Source of the DNA: an uncultured Rhizobium sp.
GTDB lineage: Bacteria > Pseudomonadota > Alphaproteobacteria > Rhizobiales > Rhizobiaceae
Assembly: GCA_945952045.1 (NCBI GenBank)
Contig: CAMFHE010000008.1
Coordinates: 62,001 to 126,000 of the forward strand
DNA length: 64,000 nt
Direction of reading: 5' to 3'
Shown here: in pieces, positions 28,310 to 36,007 of the stretch
Layout: the number at the start of each line of letters is the position of its first letter
How positions within the stretch are numbered: the stretch's first letter is position 1
Program-made: the position numbers and the translations under genes
The notes under the pieces: generated by a model
The model's database searches: none
The model's input: only the letters and a program-made list of their open reading frames with translations
Told to the model about the DNA's origin: nothing

Positions 28310-28883
28310 CGGCAAGGCGATCGCGATCCTGAATGGGCATGAGCAGGGCATGATTGATATCGCAAGGCAACACGAGGGCGGGCTCGCCAAGGCCGCTGCA
28401 TCGGCGCTGGAGGCCGGCCGCCGGCTTCTTCCCGCGCCTGCGCCCGACCTTTCCGGCGATCCGCTCGACTTCGCTACCGTCCTTTCTCGTGATTGGACAT
28501 TCCTGCGCCGGCGCGAACAGGCGCCGCCGCCGGGCGACTGGCGCAGTTGGCTGATCCTTGGCGGTCGTGGCTCCGGCAAGACGCGGGCCGGCGCGGAATG
28601 GGTGCATGAACTGGCGACGCGCCATCCCAATGCCGGCGAATTGCGCATCGCGCTGGTCGCCGAAACCCTGGGCGACGCCCGAGAGGTGATGATCGACGGC
28701 GTCTCCGGCATCTGCCGCATCGCCCGCGCCAAGCGCCCGGATTTCGAGGCATCGCGCCGGCGGCTGGTCTGGCCGACGGGCGCGATGGCGCAGATCTTCT
28801 CCTCCGAGGATCCGGAAAGCCTGCGCGGGCCGCAATTCCACTTCGCCTGGTGCGACGAGCTCGCCATGATGAAAAATGTATAG
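28245..28883 (+). pseudogene. GTA terminase large subunit, N-terminal ATPase half (interrupted)
   Basis: The ATPase half of TerL, the motor that pumps DNA into GTA heads. The Walker A is GGRGSGKT (residues 106-113) and the Walker B is FHFAWCDE (D204, E205). The family sequence stops at A207 (GCC, 28863-28865); the last five codons (MMKNV, stop) belong to an inserted element. The nuclease half resumes in the same frame at 36017. Joining 28865 to 36017 gives an open reading frame of 483 codons, or 448 from the alternative start at 28350, which fits the family better. The listed start overlaps g1 by 65 bp. Alone this fragment cannot cut DNA. Confidence 0.85.
28857..28868 (+). other. Candidate attL at left junction of the terL element
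   Basis: GAGCTCGCCATG here and GAACTGGCCAAG at the right junction agree at 9 of 12 positions, with an exact GCCA. Left of it the terminase sequence is intact and right of it family sequence ends. A short shared core is usual for large serine recombinases. The exact crossover is ambiguous. Confidence 0.55.
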
Positions 28884-28892
28884 AAGGTTCGA

Positions 28893-29474
28893 CTACTGAT
28901 ACGCCGCTTGAATTCTCATCACAGTTGCCCGACTTACGTTAAACCGTCTTGCCAGTTCTGAGTTCGTTGCGCCTTCTGCTGATCCGGCGATCAGCTCGTC
29001 GCATTCCCGTTTCGAAAGAGCCTTCGGCCTTCCGAGTGTCTTTCCCTCTGCCTTCGCCCTTTTCAAACCAGCGTGGGTCCTTTCGACGAGCAATTCCCTT
29101 TCAAACTGAGCGAATGCCATGATGACGTTGAGCATCATTTTGCCAATGGCCGTCTGGAGTTCAAAGCCAGATAGGGCAAGACAATGGACCTCAATGCCTA
29201 AATCTGAAAGATGGCTCATTGTTCGGTTGATGTCTGCAACATCCCTTCCCAACCGGTCCAGCTTGGTCACGATTAAGCGGTCACCTTTCTCAAGCTTCAT
29301 CAGCAGCGTTTTAAAGCCTGCGCGCTCCAATGCGGGCGATGAACCAGAAACCGTCTCCGTGACAATTCTATGCTTCTCAATCTGGAAACCTTTGGTTTCG
29401 ATTTCCCTGATTTGGTTCTCAGTTGTCTGTTCGCTTGTAGAAACACGGCAATACGCAAAAGTGCGGCTCATCAA
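28893..29474 (-). CDS. Small serine recombinase (resolvase/invertase family)
   Basis: A 193-residue recombinase of the Tn3 resolvase / DNA invertase type. The catalytic serine is S11 in YCRVSTSEQ; the active-site arginines lie in KLDRLGRDV, and the E-helix in MLNVIMAFAQFERELL. The C-terminal HTH (SKRECDELIAGSAEG, SELARRFNVSRATVMRI) binds DNA. The length is normal. Its upstream region holds paired repeats (29481-29590) that look like binding subsites. It could resolve dimers of the excised circle or invert DNA. It ends 9 bp after the stop of the terminase fragment, at the extreme left of the element. Confidence 0.9.
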   Translation of the reverse strand: MMSRTFAYCRVSTSEQTTENQIREIETKGFQIEKHRIVTETVSGSSPALERAGFKTLLMKLEKGDRLIVTKLDRLGRDVADINRTMSHLSDLGIEVHCLALSGFELQTAIGKMMLNVIMAFAQFERELLVERTHAGLKRAKAEGKTLGRPKALSKRECDELIAGSAEGATNSELARRFNVSRATVMRIQAAYQ

Positions 29475-29480
29475 TCCACC

Positions 29481-29590
29481 TGTTCAAAATCGATGTGCAA
29501 AATGTACCTATGTTCAAAACCAAAGTAAAGGGTTTTTGAACGGTGAATGATGCGGAGTATTTCACCGTTCAAATACGTTCGTTTACGAAC
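29481..29590. repeat. res/origin-like cluster of inverted and direct repeats
   Basis: Two direct TGTTCAAAA motifs (29481-29489, 29511-29519), then a perfect 13-bp inverted repeat TTTGAACGGTGAA / TTCACCGTTCAAA (29535-29547, 29561-29573) with a 13-nt spacer, then GTTCG-TTTA-CGAAC (29577-29590). All share the core GTTCAAA or GTTC. Such spacing fits subsites of a serine resolvase, or iterons or a nick site for the Rep-like protein. Confidence 0.65.
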
Positions 29591-29651
29591 AGTATTATTG
29601 GAATATATTTTTGACGGTCGTAAAATTATTTTTTAGAATCTTAAATAAAAA

Positions 29652-29680
29652 TTGATTTAAATTCGATTTTAACCTATAAA
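29652..29680 (+). promoter_or_regulatory. Sigma70-like promoter inside the element
   Basis: TTGATT (29652-29657) and TATAAA (29675-29680) with a 17-bp spacer. It points at the candidate small RNA and, further on, the Rep-like gene. Confidence 0.55.
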
Positions 29681-29686
29681 TACATT

Positions 29687-29791
29687 AGAACTAATCGTTG
29701 TCGGAGGCGAGGGTTCCCTCGCTATCGATGACAATTGGATACAGAGGGGCCTGAAATTGCTGACCGACAACAGCAGTTTCAGGCCTCTTTT
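29687..29791 (+). ncRNA. Candidate structured small RNA or attenuator before the Rep-like gene
   Basis: About 105 nt starting just after the promoter at 29652-29680. It contains a tight hairpin GCGAGGG-TT-CCCTCGC (29707-29722) and ends in a long imperfect hairpin (arms 29743-29762 and 29771-29787, sharing GGCCTGAAA/TTTCAGGCC) followed by TTTTG. This is the plan of a terminated small RNA. Its place 165 bp before the rep gene on the same strand suggests copy control or attenuation. Confidence 0.5.
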
Positions 29792-29955
29792 GTCTTGTAA
29801 TCCAACCAGATTTTCAACTGCGAAAGAGGCTGATCCGCAACCAGCTATGGGGGTAGGGGTCGAGCCCAATGTTTGTTGCAGAAAAATTTCAATAAATTCA
29901 TGTGCTTTTATTTAAGGGCGCATTTGTTCAATTATTGCCAAATAAAGGCTTGAAA

Positions 29956-30657
29956 ATGCTGAGCACGAAGGAAATACTAAAGGAATACGCTAATTGGACA
30001 ATCGAAAAGAAAAGCAGTGGTTGGATAGTATATCAAATTACGATAATGTTCGATCAATTAAATTTGGATAATGGCCCATATAAACGTCAGATGACCAAAT
30101 TGATCGATTTGTTATACATAAAACTGCTTTCTCGTGTTTTCAAACGAAAAGACGATCATGCGTATGAAAACTATCCAATATGGGTCCTTTGCCCGGATTT
30201 GCCTGTACCTAAGGTCAGGAAAAAGAAACTCAAAATCGAGGATGTGAAAATAAACGGCGGACTACACTATCATGGGATCGTAATGATCCCGCCAAATAAA
30301 CGAGATGACTTCGATCTAATTTATATAATTAAAAATTTTAATCATCTATATTGTATTCGAGGAATTGCATCCATCCATATAGATACTGTTACAGAAACGC
30401 CAGAAAAGTTCTCAAATTACGTTCTAAAATCATTGCAACGCTTCAGGGCGAGTACAGACGATCTATTTATTTTGCCAAAAAATTCCAGCGAAGAAGGTAA
30501 TATTACTGAAATCGAACGCGAAGAAATAGATAAAGATATCGCCGTATCTCGCCGTGAAAGCGAAATACGAAAAATTATAAATCTATCAAAATCAAATAAA
30601 GACGAATACGTATCGGCTTTTAAACCGTCCTCGACTATCTCAAATATAGCTGCCTAA
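29956..30657 (+). CDS. HUH endonuclease / replication initiator-like protein
   Basis: A 233-residue basic protein in AT-rich DNA. The order of motifs fits a rolling-circle Rep: a hydrophobic strand YQITIMF (about residues 26-32, motif 1), a metal-binding GLHYHGIVMIP with HYH at 104-106 (motif 2) and YVLKSL with Y155 and K158 (motif 3, the nicking tyrosine). There is no helicase domain. I infer that it nicks DNA at an origin to start replication or mobilisation; the family is not recognised by name. ATG 29956 follows AAAGG; the frame is open back to 29902. A bidirectional terminator follows. Confidence 0.6.
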   Translation: MLSTKEILKEYANWTIEKKSSGWIVYQITIMFDQLNLDNGPYKRQMTKLIDLLYIKLLSRVFKRKDDHAYENYPIWVLCPDLPVPKVRKKKLKIEDVKINGGLHYHGIVMIPPNKRDDFDLIYIIKNFNHLYCIRGIASIHIDTVTETPEKFSNYVLKSLQRFRASTDDLFILPKNSSEEGNITEIEREEIDKDIAVSRRESEIRKIINLSKSNKDEYVSAFKPSSTISNIAA

Positions 30658-30699
30658 TGATAAACGGGCATATTTTTAAGTGAAATCGTTGCAAACATT

Positions 30700-30722
30700 A
30701 AGGGGGCGAACAGCCCCCTTTT
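30700..30722. terminator. Bidirectional terminator between Rep-like and flagellin genes
   Basis: Stem AAGGGGGC / GCCCCCTT with loop GAACA, then TT on the plus strand and AA before it, between two convergent genes. Confidence 0.8.
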
Positions 30723-30749
30723 GTCGTTCACAAGCCGTCAATCGCGGGT

Positions 30750-32768
30750 TTATTGGCGGAACAGTTGCATAACATTCTCGGCATTGCTGTTGGCAATTTG
30801 CAAGGCCTGTATAGCAAGCTGCTGTTGGGTTTGGAGCGCCTTAAGACGGGTCGAGGCTTCATTCATATCGGCATCCACGAGACGGCCAATTCCCTTGTCC
30901 AGCGTATCCATCAATGTATGCGCGAAGTCCGTTTGCATGTCGATACGGGTCTTCACTGCACCAAGAGTCGAACCCGCATTGGTGACGCGCCTCAACATGG
31001 CATCAAGGCCATTGAGATAATTGTCGAGACTGTTGGCAGAATTCGTGATATCGACATCCACAATATTGAAATCAGCAACGATCCCAATGTTGTCGCCAAG
31101 TTTGTTGACGGCGATGACTGAGCGTGTTCCCCTGTTAGGATGGAGAGCGGTGTCGATATCCAGGGTGATCGTACCTGTCTTGTCGGTTACCTTGACGCCC
31201 AAACTGGACATTGCCGCGTTGAGAACCTGCGCAAATTCTGCTGCTGTATTTATCATGCCGTCAGACGTACCGAGCACGCTATCAACCAAATTGCGGTCTA
31301 CACTGACCTGCTGGACAGTATTGTCCACGGTCAATTCAAATTGGAACGCAACGTCGCGATAGACGCGGAATGGCGATGTAAATGCGAACTGAGTTTTGGC
31401 ATAATCGCCAATGCTGGTTGTTCCTGCTGTTGAGGTGCCAGTACCCACAAACCCGGTCGGGTCTTCGGAGTTGCGGGTAATGCCTTTAATGCCAACGGTC
31501 GCATCTGAAGTCGCGCCAAGAGTTTGAAACGTCAAGTTGGAGCCAGACGAGGCGACACTGATCTTTGTGTTGATGCCAGCATCCGTGAAAGCCTGCGTCA
31601 AAACGGTCGCGTACGCTGAGGTCGATGCGATAGCCCCAGTCGTTATGCCAAGCGCAGAATTGACCAATGTATCGTCGATGGTCAGAAAATATGTTGTTCC
31701 GTCCACGTCAACTCGGAAATTGATGTTGTCCCCCGCATCAAGCAAAAGGGGCAAGTTGGCTGTCTGCCATGTCTGCGTGGTGGGAACAACAAATCCAGTT
31801 GGTATCGCGCTTGGCGTACCGGTTATTTTCTCAATTGCGACCGTGGCTTGTGTGCTGCCAGTGGTTTCGAGGCTGCGGAAATAAAGACTGCCCGCCGTAG
31901 AACTCACAGTCACCTTGTTATCAATACCTGCATTTACGAATGCCTGCGTCAGAACAGCAGCATAATCGCTCGCATTGCTGATCGCTCCGGTGGAAACACC
32001 GAGCGTAGAATCGATAAGGGACTTATCGATTGTAAGAGTCTGCGATGCGGAGCCATCAATATCGACGGTCAGGGAAATCGTGTCGCTGCCCGTCAACGTG
32101 ATCGGCAGGCCAGTAAGATTTCGCGTCTGGCTCCCCTGTCTTCCGCTATCATTGAGCGTTGCAGTGCGGAAACCACCGATATCACCCAAGCTGCGCGGAT
32201 CGGCTTGCAATGCACCGCCACCACCGGCATTGAAAAGGCTGACATCCGCCAGTTCGAGCTTTGTCGTTCCGACTCTTACCGAGCCGTCAGAAGAGCGAAT
32301 GAATGAGGAGACGATCTCGGCAGGCAATGAAGAGATTTCAAACAGTTGGCGAGGATCGTCTGTCTGTAGCCAGTTGACGCCGTTGAAGCTGGCGGAAGCT
32401 GCAACTGACTTCAATTGCTCCTTGAACTGATCCAATTCCTTTTGAATTTTTGTTTTGTCAACGCCCGGTTCTTTAGCAGCAACCAGTTTTGCGCGAAATT
32501 CGCTAAGGATATCTACCGTAGCATCGAGACCTGCATAGCTCGTATCGATCTTGGCGGCTCCGAGTCCCAATGCATCCGCCACAGCCGAAATCGCCATATT
32601 GTCGGAACGCATCGTCGTTGAAATCGACCAATAGGCAGCATTGTCTGCTGCGGTTTTTATGCGCAAGCCAGAACTAACTTGTTCCTGTGTCTTGTCGAGG
32701 TTGGAGCCAATGGTGCGAAGAGTCTGCAATGCAGCCATTGCTGCGGTGTTCGTCAAAATGCTGGTCAT
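30750..32768 (-). CDS. Large flagellin with triplicated central domain
   Basis: A 672-residue flagellin. The N-terminal filament core (MTSILTNTAAMAALQTLRTI, through about residue 135) and C-terminal core (about 575-672, ending NAENVMQLFRQ) match rhizobial flagellins closely. Between them the usual short variable part is replaced by three related units at about 224-315, 342-431 and 463-556, each with a strand, then LIDSTLG or similar, then AVLTQAF. These would be surface-exposed. Rhizobial flagellins are usually about 320-430 residues, so this one is much longer. ATG 32768 is chosen at the conserved MTSIL; the frame is open 24 codons upstream. No other flagellar gene is in the window. Confidence 0.9.
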   Translation of the reverse strand: MTSILTNTAAMAALQTLRTIGSNLDKTQEQVSSGLRIKTAADNAAYWSISTTMRSDNMAISAVADALGLGAAKIDTSYAGLDATVDILSEFRAKLVAAKEPGVDKTKIQKELDQFKEQLKSVAASASFNGVNWLQTDDPRQLFEISSLPAEIVSSFIRSSDGSVRVGTTKLELADVSLFNAGGGGALQADPRSLGDIGGFRTATLNDSGRQGSQTRNLTGLPITLTGSDTISLTVDIDGSASQTLTIDKSLIDSTLGVSTGAISNASDYAAVLTQAFVNAGIDNKVTVSSTAGSLYFRSLETTGSTQATVAIEKITGTPSAIPTGFVVPTTQTWQTANLPLLLDAGDNINFRVDVDGTTYFLTIDDTLVNSALGITTGAIASTSAYATVLTQAFTDAGINTKISVASSGSNLTFQTLGATSDATVGIKGITRNSEDPTGFVGTGTSTAGTTSIGDYAKTQFAFTSPFRVYRDVAFQFELTVDNTVQQVSVDRNLVDSVLGTSDGMINTAAEFAQVLNAAMSSLGVKVTDKTGTITLDIDTALHPNRGTRSVIAVNKLGDNIGIVADFNIVDVDITNSANSLDNYLNGLDAMLRRVTNAGSTLGAVKTRIDMQTDFAHTLMDTLDKGIGRLVDADMNEASTRLKALQTQQQLAIQALQIANSNAENVMQLFRQ

Positions 32769-32979
32769 ATTGAAACCTGCGGCACGAACCAAGCCATCGC
32801 CGCGCACAAGTGTGCGCACGTCCTTGGAGTGCTGAAACATGATTAAAGTGGCAGGATTTTACGCAATTCGCCTCATGGCGAAATGAAAACAAATACTCTA
32901 AAATCGTATCGGAAATCACGAGTTCCTATTAACGGGACACCCTGTGATTGCTTCGTTAACCGTTTTTCAACATTCTTAG

Positions 32980-32994
32980 TTAACAAAAAGTTAA
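32980..32994. promoter_or_regulatory. CtrA-like box upstream of the flagellin gene
   Basis: TTAACAAAAAGTTAA fits TTAA-N7-TTAA, 212 bp before the flagellin start. CtrA controls flagellar genes in this group, but the local DNA is AT-rich, so chance matches are more likely. Confidence 0.35.
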
Positions 32995-32999
32995 TGAAT

Positions 33000-33768
33000 G
33001 CCAACATTAAGTTGAACTATAAAAATTTGGGGGTCTTCCAGATGGTAATATGGCCCCCAGGAGACGGCCAATGAGTCAGCAGCACTGGAGGTGCTTCAAA
33101 TCGATAGCCAGCGAATTTCCGTGGTTAGCGGATGCTTAAATAGCGCGTGTGAACCGTACTCATCGAAAATCCACTTTATCGGCGCGATGATATCATTGGA
33201 TTTTGAGTAAGATTTTCTTCATAGATGGCTTTCCACCTATAGAGATTGCAGATCAATACTTATGCGCTGCACATCCGTTGAAAATAATCGCTAACGTGGC
33301 AGACTCTCACCCGACGCGCCTCTTTGCGATGAAAACTTCAAAAATGACATATATGTCAATGGCTTAATGCTGAAAAATCGAATTGCCACTGGTCTAACGT
33401 CCAATTCGAATTTCGAATTAACGTAATGTCGAATATTGACCGCCCATACTGCAACGTATGGTGGGCGTTCTATTGTGCAGTATTCAAAAAAATTCTATAA
33501 AGTAATAATCGATGAGCTAACTAACGCCTGCAAAAAACCCGTGTGTCGCGATACGATGTCGCTAAAAAATGGGTGAGCGCGTAATATTTTGTCACCAAAA
33601 CTGAGAAATGCGGAAATATAATTATTTCAATTTGATTGATTACGAGAAGAATATAAATTAAAAATAGATAATACATAATATTGAACTATATAATTCATTT
33701 TATAAGCAATATAAGCGAGGTAAATGAATTATGTAATATTATTAGACGGAATAACATTTTCGACAAAA
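33000..33768. other. AT-rich noncoding core of the element
   Basis: About 770 bp without a convincing gene. It contains a stem GGGGG...CCCCC (33029-33059), a 22-codon ATG frame with AGGAG (33071-33139) that I do not trust, an AATTCGAA-type palindrome (33403-33419), and a hairpin GCCCATAC/GTATGGTGGGC (33442-33466). From 33590 to 33760 the DNA is almost pure A/T, as in origins or silenced horizontal DNA. Confidence 0.45.
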
Positions 33769-33927
33769 TCAAATTACAACGACAACGTCTGTGTCCTTTC
33801 GCTCCAGCGCGTTGATTTGCTCTTCCAAGGTGCAAATCTGTTGATACATATCCTCAAATATCACCATTGCGTATTCGATGTAAATTTTTGAAGTTTTGAC
33901 GCGAGCAGAAAGTATTTCCTTTTTCAT
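33769..33927 (-). CDS. Small coiled-coil-like protein downstream of the recombinase (52 aa)
   Basis: A 52-residue open frame starting MKKEILSARVKTSKIYIEY and ending with the heptad-like CTLEEQINALERKD and a valine-rich tail. It lies 74 bp after the stop of the large serine recombinase on the same strand, so both may be on one transcript. Its ribosome site (GGAAAA) is weak. Small proteins next to large serine recombinases are often directionality factors that trigger excision; this is only a hypothesis here. No family is recognised. Confidence 0.4.
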   Translation of the reverse strand: MKKEILSARVKTSKIYIEYAMVIFEDMYQQICTLEEQINALERKDTDVVVVI

Positions 33928-34001
33928 TATAATTTTCCGAATTTAATGAATTGAATCTCAAATGTATTTAATGTAATTCAATTGAGAAATTTTTTTGGTA
34001 A

Positions 34002-35930
34002 TTACATTGATTCGCGATCTCGTTTTTTGAAGAAATTATTGTTGCTGTTCACAGCAAGCTCTATTTGCTTTTCATCGAGCCCAAAAGACTTTAGCGTGCT
34101 AATCATCGCCTTTCTTGCCATGGGGTCAACTGGCCCATTTTCCGCTAAGATGTCGCGATAGCTTGCTCTATCGCCCTTGACGATGGCTTCAAGTGCCTTC
34201 TTTATCTGTTTGTCCGATAGGGAGAGTGCCCTTAGTAATGCCTCTCTATCCGAGGCTCGGGTAATACAAAGGTATTTAAACTCTATGTCTATTGACGCCT
34301 CTGATCGTATGTATGCGTCCGCGAAATTTTGTTTTCTAAAAATTTCTCCAATTTTATTAAATTGGTATACTTTAGTAAAGCCGGCGACATATGCACACAC
34401 AATCCCATCGTCAAAATCAAAAGTTAACAAGTTGATAAATCTCCGCATTGTTGAAGCAATGTTCGCGCGAGAAGTAAAAACTTTATTGTCGTCAGTGCAT
34501 GTTTGCCAATAATCAAGATGGTTGCGTATTTCTTCAATACAATTTATATTTTCATTATTTGTAGCGTTTTCAGAAGATATCAGATCATTTAATCGTTTTA
34601 TTGATAATTCCTTTTCTTTTATATTATTGCGTAGAGAGTTAATATCGTTCTGAACGTCGCGTCTGTCTTCCTCATCGTCAAGACCGCTGGCCAAGCTTAT
34701 GAGATTTGTTCGCCTTTTTTTCAATGAATCAATCTCACCTTGGAGACGTTCAACATTGAAGGAAAGCTCTTGCGATGGTATCCTATTCGCGTTGCGCATA
34801 TTTTGGTCGTCTTTTTGAAAATCGACGATGTTTGTCAATATTCCGCTTTCGATAAGTTCGTATCTCATGCTCGTACGTGAACAGGTGGTCCTTGATGATG
34901 TAAGTCTTTCTGAGCATGAAAGATAATATAGAGGTTTATTCTTGGATCCGCCTCTAATAAAGCGCAGCGTACTGCTACATTTGGCGCACTTGGAGTAACC
35001 TGCAAATAGGTTTGAGTACCTTCTCCCGTGTGGGCCAGTCGCTTTGAGCTTCCTTTTATTAGAAACGCGATAGAATAGTTCTTTATCAACTGCTGCGGGA
35101 TAATAGTCTTCCAAGGACGCAATTAGATATCGGCTTCCGTTGTCATCTTTATTGTAAATATTATATGTACCGATTGCCATCTCGTTTTTGAGAATGGACC
35201 AAACAGACGCATCTTTCCAACGCATTCGTCTGTTTGTCGCAGAACGCATCACCGGATATGCTTCATCATTTAAGATACGTGCAATTGAATGAGCGCCGAT
35301 ATCTGCGTCAGCTAATTCAAATATTCGTTTTATCGATTTCGATTTCTCAGGATCAAGCTTGAATTCGTAGTCCTTGGTACCCGGTAGCCGCTCCTGAACA
35401 ATCCACCCGGGTAAATGGTGATTGTAGCGTTTCTGCCCAGCTGCGGCTTCAGTTTTCCGCTTGCTAATTGCAGCTTTTACGCGTTCGGATTTTTCAAATG
35501 ACTCGTTGTTAGCTCGACTCATGATTGTGAGAGAGATTATCAACTGTGTGAAATCTCTGGTTTTTTGATAGACCTGTCCGTCAATTAACGTGACCACGAT
35601 TATTTCCGCGCTCAGCAGGTTTATAAAGTGTCCTTGCGCGGTCACGACATCCTCACGGCTGAGTCTATCTAAGCTTTCTACTAAGAGATAAGAGCCCGGC
35701 GATACCTTGCCTGAGTTGACCAACGACAGGAATGCGCCCAACGCGCCAAATTTCGTATTGTCACCGTGAAACCCACTTGAACCTTCATCAATTAGGACAT
35801 CTGAATCATCGAGATCGAGACCATTTCGGGCAGCATATTCCTTCGCTGCAGCTATCTGTCGTTCAATGCCGGACCCTACTTTTTGGCGTTTAGAGGAGAT
35901 GCGCGCGTAAGAATAGGCTTTGGGATTCAT
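34002..35930 (-). CDS. Large serine recombinase (element integrase)
   Basis: A 642-residue recombinase. The N-terminal catalytic domain has S12 in YSYARISSKRQ and the arginine motif ESLDRLSREDV; then follow a recombinase domain (PGWIVQERLPG, SIARILNDEAYPV, WKDASVWSILKNEMAIGTY) and a zinc ribbon with CAKCSSTLRF and YLSCSERL. A coiled coil at about residues 395-455 (FNVERLQGEIDSLKKRR) matches the regulatory helix of such integrases. The start ATG at 35930 lies about 80 bp from the right junction, the usual place of an integrase gene beside its att site. It most likely catalyses insertion into and excision from terL. Confidence 0.93.
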   Translation of the reverse strand: MNPKAYSYARISSKRQKVGSGIERQIAAAKEYAARNGLDLDDSDVLIDEGSSGFHGDNTKFGALGAFLSLVNSGKVSPGSYLLVESLDRLSREDVVTAQGHFINLLSAEIIVVTLIDGQVYQKTRDFTQLIISLTIMSRANNESFEKSERVKAAISKRKTEAAAGQKRYNHHLPGWIVQERLPGTKDYEFKLDPEKSKSIKRIFELADADIGAHSIARILNDEAYPVMRSATNRRMRWKDASVWSILKNEMAIGTYNIYNKDDNGSRYLIASLEDYYPAAVDKELFYRVSNKRKLKATGPHGRRYSNLFAGYSKCAKCSSTLRFIRGGSKNKPLYYLSCSERLTSSRTTCSRTSMRYELIESGILTNIVDFQKDDQNMRNANRIPSQELSFNVERLQGEIDSLKKRRTNLISLASGLDDEEDRRDVQNDINSLRNNIKEKELSIKRLNDLISSENATNNENINCIEEIRNHLDYWQTCTDDNKVFTSRANIASTMRRFINLLTFDFDDGIVCAYVAGFTKVYQFNKIGEIFRKQNFADAYIRSEASIDIEFKYLCITRASDREALLRALSLSDKQIKKALEAIVKGDRASYRDILAENGPVDPMARKAMISTLKSFGLDEKQIELAVNSNNNFFKKRDRESM

Positions 35931-36007
35931 GATGCATATCTACTTTGCAGCGAGAAATTATTCGGCCCTATGGACTTATCGCCTACCCATTTTCCATTTC
36001 GTTAAGC

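Noticed and set aside
29481..29590. Possible CRISPR-like repeats
   Set aside because: The motifs are short, unevenly spaced and partly inverted, there are no spacers of equal length and no cas genes. A resolvase or origin site fits better.
33071..33139. 22-codon ATG frame with an AGGAG site in the element
   Set aside because: The ribosome site is good but the frame is too short to support a call without conservation data. It could be a leader peptide or chance.
33189..33367. Open frame starting at TTG in the element's intergenic region
   Set aside because: Only a TTG start, no ribosome site and no recognisable sequence.
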